This document shows positions 58,679 to 64,000 of a stretch of DNA of 64,000 nucleotides, in pieces; positions within the stretch are counted from its first letter, which is position 1, and each line of letters begins with the position of its first letter. Source of the DNA: Flavobacterium rhamnosiphilum (GTDB taxonomy: Bacteria > Bacteroidota > Bacteroidia > Flavobacteriales > Flavobacteriaceae); NCBI RefSeq assembly GCF_004349195.1, contig NZ_SMLG01000004.1, forward strand, positions 266,399 through 330,398, in the 5' to 3' direction. A program made the position numbers and the translations under genes. The notes under the pieces were generated by a model that saw only the letters and a list, made by a program, of their open reading frames with translations, was not told the origin of the DNA and made no database searches.

Positions 58679-59605
58679 ATGAAAGAATTAAGCGTAAATC
58701 ATTTATTAGGAATAAAATACATCAACAAGAATGATATTGACCTAATTTTTGAAACAGCCGATCATTTTAAAGAAGTTATCAATAGACCAATTAAGAAGGT
58801 ACCTTCCTTACGAGATATTACTATTGCCAATATTTTTTTCGAAAATAGTACAAGAACAAAACTCTCTTTTGAATTAGCACAGAAACGTTTATCGGCTGAT
58901 GTAATTAGCTTTTCGGCGGCACAATCTTCAGTCAAAAAAGGAGAAACACTTATAGATACCGTTAATAATATACTTTCGATGAAAGTGGATATGGTGGTGA
59001 TGCGACATGCTAATCCTGGCGCTGCTTATTTTCTTTCTAAAAACGTAAAAGCCAGTATTGTAAATGCAGGAGATGGTGCCCACGAGCATCCTACTCAAGC
59101 CTTGTTAGACAGTTATTCAATTAGAGAAAAACTTGGCGAAGTGGCTGGAAAGAAAGTAGTAATTGTAGGTGATGTTTTGCATTCCAGAGTTGCCTTATCG
59201 AATATTTATGCGTTACAAATGCAGGGAGCAGAGGTGAAAGTCTGCGGGCCTAAAACACTTATTCCCAGATATATTGAATCGCTTGGTGTAACGGTAGAGC
59301 CTGATTTAAGAAAAGCGCTTGAATGGTGTGATGTGGCGAATATGTTACGCGTGCAAAATGAGAGAATGGATGTGAATTATTTCCCGTCAACAAGAGAATA
59401 CGCTCAACAATATGGAGTCGATAAAACACTTTTGGATTCCCTAAATAAAGAAATTATAATTATGCATCCGGGACCGATCAACCGTGGTGTCGAAATTACC
59501 AGTGAGGTGGCTGATTCACATCAATCGGTGATTTTAAACCAAGTCGAAAATGGTGTTGCGATTAGAATGGCTGTTATTTATCTTTTGGCATCAAAAATTC
59601 AATAA
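58679..59605 (+). CDS. pyrB: aspartate carbamoyltransferase catalytic subunit
   Basis: The 308-residue enzyme carries out the first committed step of pyrimidine synthesis (carbamoyl phosphate plus aspartate). The carbamoyl-phosphate motif FFENSTRTKLSF (53-64) and HPTQALLD, and the aspartate-binding region with VANMLRVQNERM are visible. No regulatory pyrI subunit is present in the window. It follows pyrR in the same operon. Confidence 0.97.
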   Translation: MKELSVNHLLGIKYINKNDIDLIFETADHFKEVINRPIKKVPSLRDITIANIFFENSTRTKLSFELAQKRLSADVISFSAAQSSVKKGETLIDTVNNILSMKVDMVVMRHANPGAAYFLSKNVKASIVNAGDGAHEHPTQALLDSYSIREKLGEVAGKKVVIVGDVLHSRVALSNIYALQMQGAEVKVCGPKTLIPRYIESLGVTVEPDLRKALEWCDVANMLRVQNERMDVNYFPSTREYAQQYGVDKTLLDSLNKEIIIMHPGPINRGVEITSEVADSHQSVILNQVENGVAIRMAVIYLLASKIQ

Positions 59606-59676
59606 TTTAATATAAAACTTTGTAAATTAGTTATTTATAAACTTGTCTGCTTTGAGTAGACTCAGAAATTAGAAAA

Positions 59677-60009
59677 ATGAAAGTAGATCAAAAAGGACAT
59701 ACAATAAGTATTAGAGACACGCAAGGTGATTTTACCTCTTTTTTAATGAAGGTTACGCATCAATATAAAACATTTGAAAAACATAATTTAATTATTGATC
59801 TTTTGTTGTACAAAGATTTATCTGCGGGTAACATAAAACTATTTATGCCTTTATCCAAACTACATAAAAAAGCTAAAAAATCATTTGTTATAGTTACATC
59901 GGATTTTGATTATAATGCAGTTCCTGACAAATTAATTGTTGTCCCTTCTTTATTAGAAGCCCACGATATTATTGAAATGGAAGAAATTGAAAGAGATTTA
60001 GGTTTTTAA
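59677..60009 (+). CDS. STAS-like small protein of unknown function
   Basis: The 110-residue protein is soluble with no signal or membrane segment. The pattern of short strand-helix units (ISIRDTQGDFTSFLMK, LIIDLLLYKD, LHKKAKKSFVIVTSD, KLIVVPSLLEAHDIIEMEE) is reminiscent of STAS/SpoIIAA-like folds. In flavobacteria such a protein often precedes rnz. It is separated from rnz by an inverted-repeat element. Function unknown. Confidence 0.65.
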   Translation: MKVDQKGHTISIRDTQGDFTSFLMKVTHQYKTFEKHNLIIDLLLYKDLSAGNIKLFMPLSKLHKKAKKSFVIVTSDFDYNAVPDKLIVVPSLLEAHDIIEMEEIERDLGF

Positions 60010-60014
60010 ATTAG

Positions 60015-60101
60015 TGTATTCGGTTATTTGTTTAACCGTTTAATTTATTTAACCAAAAAATGCAATAACCGATTAAACAGTTAAACAAATAACCGAATAC
60101 A
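60015..60101. repeat. 30-bp near-perfect inverted repeat between the STAS-like gene and rnz
   Basis: Arms 60015-60044 and 60072-60101 are reverse complements with a single mismatch, around a 27-base centre. It covers most of the space between the two genes, ending 6 bases before the rnz start. Confidence 0.8.
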
Positions 60102-60107
60102 TTAAAC

Positions 60108-61013
60108 TTGAAACTAACAATCCTTGGTTGCTATGCAGCTACACCCCGAACTTTTACGAATCCTACTTCCCAGATTTTAGAAATAAAAAACAGAATTTTC
60201 CTGATTGATTGCGCAGAAGGAACCCAAGTGCAATTGCGAAAAAATAAAATCCGATTTTCTAAGATAAATCATATCTTCATTTCTCATTTACATGGGGATC
60301 ATTTTTTTGGATTAATAGGCTTAGTATCTACTTTTACTTTACTGAACAGAACAACTGATTTACATATTTATGGTCCAAAGGGAATCCAAGAAATCATCAA
60401 GTTACAATTGAGATTGTCTAATTCTTGGACCAATTATGGTTTGTTTTTTCATGAATTAGAATCCAACGATAGTGAAGTGATTTTTGAAGATGAAAAGGTT
60501 TTGGTAAAAACCATTCCTTTAAAACACCGTGTTTATACGAATGGGTTTTTATTCCAAGAAAAAACAGGAGAGCGAAAACTTAATTTGGATGCGGTTCAAA
60601 ATTATGAAATCGATACCTGTTATTATCAAAAAATAAAAAACGGAAAAAACATTACTTTAGAAGACGGACGAGTAATTGAAAATGACAAATTAACATTTGA
60701 TCCCATTCCGGCAAAAAATTATGCTTTTTGCTCTGATACTGCATACAATGAATCTATGATTCCAATTATTGAAAATATAGATGTTTTATACCATGAATCA
60801 ACTTTCCTGCAATCAGAAGAAAATCTAGCTAAAAAAACATTGCATTCCACGGCAAAAGAAGCGGCTACAATTGCTTTGAAATCTAATGCAAAGCAATTAA
60901 TTTTAGGACATTATTCAACTCGATATGAAAATATTGAACTTTTTAAAGAAGAAGCCGAAACTGTTTTTCCAGAAGTGCTCTTGGCCGATGATGGAAAAAG
61001 CTTTGAGTTTTAA
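60108..61013 (+). CDS. rnz: ribonuclease Z
   Basis: The 301-residue zinc endonuclease removes 3' extensions of pre-tRNAs, in strains where CCA is not encoded or after processing. The metallo-beta-lactamase motif HLHGDHFFG (60-68), the DCAEGTQVQL segment and late HYSTRYEN and LADDGKSFEF ends fit RNase Z. The start is TTG, only 6 bases after the inverted repeat. It follows the STAS-like gene with which it may share transcription. Confidence 0.95.
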   Translation: MKLTILGCYAATPRTFTNPTSQILEIKNRIFLIDCAEGTQVQLRKNKIRFSKINHIFISHLHGDHFFGLIGLVSTFTLLNRTTDLHIYGPKGIQEIIKLQLRLSNSWTNYGLFFHELESNDSEVIFEDEKVLVKTIPLKHRVYTNGFLFQEKTGERKLNLDAVQNYEIDTCYYQKIKNGKNITLEDGRVIENDKLTFDPIPAKNYAFCSDTAYNESMIPIIENIDVLYHESTFLQSEENLAKKTLHSTAKEAATIALKSNAKQLILGHYSTRYENIELFKEEAETVFPEVLLADDGKSFEF

Positions 61014-61114
61014 AAATAGAGGATTAATTTATTTAGAATGTAAAATTGATTCTTAGATTTTTAGATTGTTGGAAATCTAGCAATCGAAAAATCTGGCAAT
61101 CGAAAAATTAAAAT

Positions 61115-61759
61115 ATGAAAGACTTAGGTAATTACAGAAAATCTTACGAAAAGAGTGAATTATTAGAATCAAATATTCCTGAAGATCCAATTAACTTGTT
61201 TAACAGATGGTTTCATGAAGTAGAGGATTTTGGTGGCGACAGCGAAGTTAATGCTATGACGGTATCTACAATAGGCTTAGATGGATTCCCAAAGGCCAGA
61301 GTTGTTTTGTTGAAAAAATTTAATGAGGAAGGATTTATTTTTTATACCAATTATAATTCAGAAAAGGGTAGGGCTATTGCCGAAAATCCTAAAATATGTC
61401 TTTCTTTTTTTTGGCACACTATGGAACGTCAGGTTATTATAAAAGGGATTGCCCATAAAACTACTGAAGCCATTTCAGATAATTATTTTGAATCCAGACC
61501 TGACGGAAGTAAATTAGGAGCGATAGTATCAAACCAAAGTGAAGTGGTACCTTCTCGAGAATATTTAGAAGAAAATCTAAAAGAGTTAGAAAAGGATTTT
61601 GATGGCATGGTAATTCCAAGACCGAAATATTGGGGAGGATTTTTGGTAACTCCCTTAGAGGTAGAGTTTTGGCAAGGAAGACCCAATAGATTGCATGACA
61701 GAATTCGATATAGTAGTCAAGATGATTTTTCTTGGAAAATTGAACGACTATCTCCGTAA
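61115..61759 (+). CDS. pdxH: pyridoxamine 5'-phosphate oxidase
   Basis: The 214-residue FMN enzyme makes pyridoxal 5'-phosphate from pyridoxamine or pyridoxine phosphate. The FMN-binding segments AMTVSTIGLDGFPKARVVLLK and FFWHTMERQVIIKG and the C-terminal FWQGRPNRLHDRI are all typical. Length is standard. It follows rnz by 101 bp and precedes the CAP lipoproteins. Confidence 0.96.
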   Translation: MKDLGNYRKSYEKSELLESNIPEDPINLFNRWFHEVEDFGGDSEVNAMTVSTIGLDGFPKARVVLLKKFNEEGFIFYTNYNSEKGRAIAENPKICLSFFWHTMERQVIIKGIAHKTTEAISDNYFESRPDGSKLGAIVSNQSEVVPSREYLEENLKELEKDFDGMVIPRPKYWGGFLVTPLEVEFWQGRPNRLHDRIRYSSQDDFSWKIERLSP

Positions 61760-61814
61760 AGTAAGAAATAGCTTTGTAAATAGTTAATAATGTGTGTTTT
61801 AACGGTTTTTTGTG

Positions 61815-61845
61815 TTGTAGTTAGGTATTATATCATGTAAGTTTG
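61815..61845 (+). promoter_or_regulatory. promoter upstream of CAP-domain lipoprotein 1
   Basis: TTG (61815-61817), 20-base spacer, TAAGTTTG (61838-61845): full Bacteroidota consensus. Confidence 0.75.
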
Positions 61846-61880
61846 CAGACGACATATTTTAAACTTAAACTACTATTATT

Positions 61881-62423
61881 TTGAAATTAAATTTTTTTAG
61901 AGCACGATTGTTCATTATTGTGCTATTCACAATGAATTCCTGTTCTACTGAAGCTGTTCCTGTAGAACCGACAACAGTTACTTCTCCAACACCGACACCA
62001 CCAGTTTCAAATGTGGTACCGCCTACAACGAATGCTAGCACATATTCCTATAACGCTATCGAAACAGAAACTTTGAATTTGATAAATGCTTATAGAGTTC
62101 GTATTGGGTTAAAAACGTTATTAAAAACAGACTATATATCTAATAAAGCGCAAGAGCATGACAACTATATGATTGTCAATAATGTATTAAATCATGCTGG
62201 TTTTGATGCACGTTCCCAAGATATTATGAATGTTTTAAGAGCTAAAAATGTAGGAGAGAATGTCGCTTTTAATTACAGTACAGCTCAGGCTGTTTTTGAT
62301 GGCTGGTTGGTTAGTTCTGGCCATAAGGCAAATATTGAAGGTGATTTTACTCATTTTGGAATTTCAATACGAGTGGATTCAGCCGGGAAAAAATATTATA
62401 CAAATATCTTTGCAAGAATATAA
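61881..62423 (+). CDS. CAP/SCP-domain lipoprotein 1
   Basis: The 180-residue lipoprotein (lipobox TMNSC) has a Pro/Thr-rich linker and a CAP (SCP/TAPS) domain with ETLNLINAYRVRIGLKTLLK, HAGF and VGENVAFNY and GHKANIEGDFTHFGIS. CAP proteins are small exported proteins with diverse and mostly unknown roles. The start is TTG, supported by the promoter at 61815 and by the leader shared with its paralogue. A close paralogue follows. Confidence 0.86.
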   Translation: MKLNFFRARLFIIVLFTMNSCSTEAVPVEPTTVTSPTPTPPVSNVVPPTTNASTYSYNAIETETLNLINAYRVRIGLKTLLKTDYISNKAQEHDNYMIVNNVLNHAGFDARSQDIMNVLRAKNVGENVAFNYSTAQAVFDGWLVSSGHKANIEGDFTHFGISIRVDSAGKKYYTNIFARI

Positions 62424-62521
62424 TTAGATTTTTTTAGAATTTCGATGCTACTTTGCCTAAAGTAAATTACTTGTATTTTTAGAATAGTTATTAAACTTTT
62501 AAAATAATTATCTATATAATG

Positions 62522-62570
62522 AAAAGCTTAGAGAAACAGCCATAAACGACTGTTTCTTTAAGCTTTAAAC
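62522..62570 (+). terminator. terminator after CAP lipoprotein 1
   Basis: AAAGCTTA-GAAACAG pairs with CTGTTTC-TTAAGCTTT around a 10-base loop. It lies about 100 bases after the stop. Confidence 0.55.
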
Positions 62571-62733
62571 ATTAATTAAAAAGCAATTGCTGTAAATTAT
62601 CGAAATCTGTTGAGTTGATATTATTTTTATATTCTAGTCAAGAAAATTTCACTTGGGAAATTGATCAATTATTACATTATTGTAAGAAAAATACATATTT
62701 AATTATTTTTATAGTGTATTTCGTCGATTATTT

Positions 62734-62765
62734 TTGGTAGTTTAACGATAAAAAATGTATGTTTG
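62734..62765 (+). promoter_or_regulatory. promoter upstream of CAP-domain lipoprotein 2
   Basis: TTG (62734-62736), 21-base spacer, TATGTTTG (62758-62765). Confidence 0.7.
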
Positions 62766-62843
62766 AATAAGAAACAAGAACATATTATTTATTTATTAAA
62801 GGAGTTTGCCCCACAATCTACTTTAAACTTAAACTACTATATT

Positions 62844-63347
62844 ATGAAGATACAAATACTTCGTGCATTATTGCTCCTTACTGTGATTTGCACTATGAAT
62901 TCCTGTTCATCCGATGATTCTGAAACTCAAGCTACAGAAGCTGCTGCACAAAAAGTAGTTAGCTATTCTTATAATTCTATCGAATTAGAAACAATGGATT
63001 TAATAAATAAACACAGAATTAGTGTTGGACTAAACCCTTTGGAAAAAATTAATCACATGTCTTACAAATCAGAAGAACATGACAATTACATGATTGCAAA
63101 TAATGTAGTTAATCATAATGATTTTGTAGCTCGATCTGAAAATATCATTAAAATTTTAGGTGCTAAAACTGTAAGTGAAAATATTGCTTACAACTTCAAT
63201 ACCCCTCAGTCAGTTTTGGACGCTTGGTTAGCAAGTCCTAGTCACAAAGCAAACATCGAAGGTGATCACACTCATTTTGGAATTGCAATAAAAGAGAATC
63301 CTGCAACTGGTAAAAAGTATTACACAAATATTTTCGCAAAAATATAA
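62844..63347 (+). CDS. CAP/SCP-domain lipoprotein 2
   Basis: The 167-residue lipoprotein (lipobox TMNSC) has the same plan as the previous gene: SYSYNSIELETMDLINKHRI, the ASPSHKANIEGDHTHFGIA end and terminal KYYTNIFAKI. I start at the ATG at 62844, directly after a 19-base leader shared with CAP lipoprotein 1; an earlier in-frame start at 62763 overlaps the -7 box. A tandem duplicate with each copy under its own promoter. Confidence 0.86.
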   Translation: MKIQILRALLLLTVICTMNSCSSDDSETQATEAAAQKVVSYSYNSIELETMDLINKHRISVGLNPLEKINHMSYKSEEHDNYMIANNVVNHNDFVARSENIIKILGAKTVSENIAYNFNTPQSVLDAWLASPSHKANIEGDHTHFGIAIKENPATGKKYYTNIFAKI

Positions 63348-63370
63348 GTTGAGTTTGTTTTTAAAACTAG

Positions 63371-63404
63371 AAGGCTGTCTTCTCCCCAAGAGACAGCCTT
63401 TTTA
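63371..63404 (+). terminator. terminator after CAP lipoprotein 2
   Basis: AAGGCTGTCT / AGACAGCCTT (10 bp) followed by T residues, 23 bases after the stop. Confidence 0.85.
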
Positions 63405-63463
63405 TATTTATACGTATCAGTAGTTTATAAATGTTTTGAATAATCTTAAGCGATTGTTTATAG

Positions 63464-63502
63464 AGAAGTCCAATGAGAATTATTTCATTGGACTTCTTTT
63501 AT
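63464..63502 (+). terminator. second, orphan terminator-like hairpin
   Basis: A perfect 13-bp stem (AGAAGTCCAATGA / TCATTGGACTTCT), 8-base loop and T-run, 60 bases downstream of the previous terminator with no gene in between. Confidence 0.65.
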
Positions 63503-63556
63503 TGTGTAAGTTATACCATTTTGCTTTTGTAATTACTGTAATAAACAACTGTACAG

Positions 63557-63630
63557 TTTGTCATTTCGACGAAGGAGAAATCTCATTAGTTGCTCTCGTT
63601 ATGTGATTTCTCCTTCGTCGAAATGACAAA
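63557..63630. repeat. 26-bp perfect inverted repeat element
   Basis: Arms 63557-63582 and 63605-63630 are exact reverse complements around a 22-base centre. The core CATTTCGACGAAGGAGAAAT resembles motifs interspersed in flavobacterial genomes. Confidence 0.8.
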
Positions 63631-63705
63631 ACAGCTAAATTTTATTCATAAGATGTAGCTAGGTACAAGTAACGGACAGCCATAATACTTTATATTTAAA
63701 AGTAA

Positions 63706-63745
63706 AAAACCTCGAAAGTTTTATTTCCGAGGTTTAGTTTATTTT
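63706..63745 (-). terminator. terminator of the OmpA-family gene
   Basis: AAACCTCG / CGAGGTTT with TTTC mid-stem pairing, and on the minus strand a T-rich tail. Confidence 0.65.
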
Positions 63746-63777
63746 TAAGTTACCTACTTTTTATATTGAAGATATAT

Positions 63778-64000
63778 TTATAGTTCAGTAATGAGAAACT
63801 CGCTACGTCTGTTGAGTTGATGTTCTTCTTCGGTACATTCGACTCCATCGGAGCATTTGTTTACGAGTTGATTTTCACCATAACCTTTACCGATTAATCT
63901 GTTTTTGTTAACCCCGTTTTTAACTAACCATTTTATGGTAGATTTAGCTCTTCTATCGGATAATGCTTCGTTGTATTTGAAAGTTCCACGACTATCAGTA
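63778..64000 (-). CDS. OmpA-family peptidoglycan-associated protein, 5' end outside window
   Basis: The last 73 residues of a minus-strand gene are here; its start is beyond base 64000. The segment has the OmpA C-terminal peptidoglycan-binding pattern: NEALSDRRAKSTIKWLVKNGV, LIGKGYGENQLVNKC, and NRRSEFLITEL before the stop. Such domains bind diaminopimelate stems and tie the outer membrane to the cell wall. Full length, partners and any N-terminal repeats cannot be seen. Confidence 0.9.
   Translation of the reverse strand, partial: TDSRGTFKYNEALSDRRAKSTIKWLVKNGVNKNRLIGKGYGENQLVNKCSDGVECTEEEHQLNRRSEFLITEL

Larger units (their letters stand above)
62424..62843. other. intergenic region between the CAP lipoproteins
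   Basis: The 420-bp gap holds the CAP1 terminator at 62522-62570, a promoter at 62734-62765 and the shared leader at 62822-62840. The rest is AT-rich without a credible coding frame. Confidence 0.55.
63348..63777. other. intergenic region with terminators and an inverted repeat
   Basis: The 430-bp gap holds two hairpin terminators (63371-63404, 63464-63502), an inverted-repeat element (63557-63630) and a third hairpin (63706-63745) for the OmpA-family gene. No coding frame is seen. Confidence 0.6.

Noticed and set aside
62763..62843. Longer N-terminus of CAP lipoprotein 2
   Set aside because: It covers the -7 box and the leader shared with CAP lipoprotein 1; ATG at 62844 begins the lipoprotein signal.

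Overview
The window looks like chromosomal DNA of a Flavobacterium-like member of the Bacteroidota. The evidence is low GC, promoters with the Bacteroidota -7 box TAnnTTTG and often no recognisable Shine-Dalgarno, several TTG starts, a SusC/SusD pair, a type IX secretion (T9SS) sorting domain, bacillithiol synthase BshA, and many SPII lipoproteins. I see no tRNA or rRNA genes, transposase, phage genes or CRISPR array. One structured RNA, the small SRP RNA, is present.

Layout. 1-7 kb: the 3' part of a TamB-like gene, then glycolysis (pfkA, gap), a GlcNAc-kinase-like ATPase, methylglyoxal synthase and, convergent, RidA. 7-16 kb: envelope genes on either side of a divergent promoter region: LptD on the minus strand, then two tandem N-acetylmuramoyl-L-alanine amidases, an MlaD/MCE protein and a two-gene Fe-S oxidoreductase split by a 139-bp inverted-repeat element. 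16-24 kb: a GH3/beta-lactamase fusion lipoprotein, PAP2 phosphatase, bshA, a PrcB-like lipoprotein, a small beta-barrel protein, an LpxH-like phosphoesterase and aroC. 24-38 kb: a dicarboxylate symporter, a TPR hybrid histidine kinase, Hsp20, a DEAD-box helicase, two histidine-degradation enzymes (hutG, hutI), glutaminyl cyclase, SRP RNA, an SDR, a small accessory patch (HTH, DUF4468, lipoprotein) and a transaldolase/FSA.

38.8-51.6 kb is the most coherent block, an N-acetylglucosamine/chitooligosaccharide utilisation locus: a FucP/NagP-like permease, a LytTR response regulator with a LytS-like kinase, SusC, SusD, a NagB/PIG-L fusion and a GH20 hexosaminidase. A 54-bp element occurs four times without gaps: once before the permease, twice before susC and once before nagB. 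It is the best candidate here for an undescribed regulatory system, a LytTR-controlled GlcNAc regulon. Imported chitooligosaccharide would be cut by GH20, taken in by the permease, phosphorylated (possibly by the kinase at 5.6 kb), deacetylated and deaminated to fructose-6-phosphate, which feeds pfkA.

51.7-64 kb: a WG-repeat protein, an ABC-F ATPase whose last ~195 bp recur 3.2 kb downstream beyond a T9SS delta-60-repeat gene (the footprint of an insertion or allele replacement), a 57-residue lipoprotein gene, pyrR-pyrB, a STAS-like protein, rnz, pdxH, two paralogous CAP-domain lipoproteins with a shared leader, and the end of an OmpA-family gene. Three unrelated long inverted repeats (14.9, 60.0 and 63.6 kb) lie in intergenic spacers.
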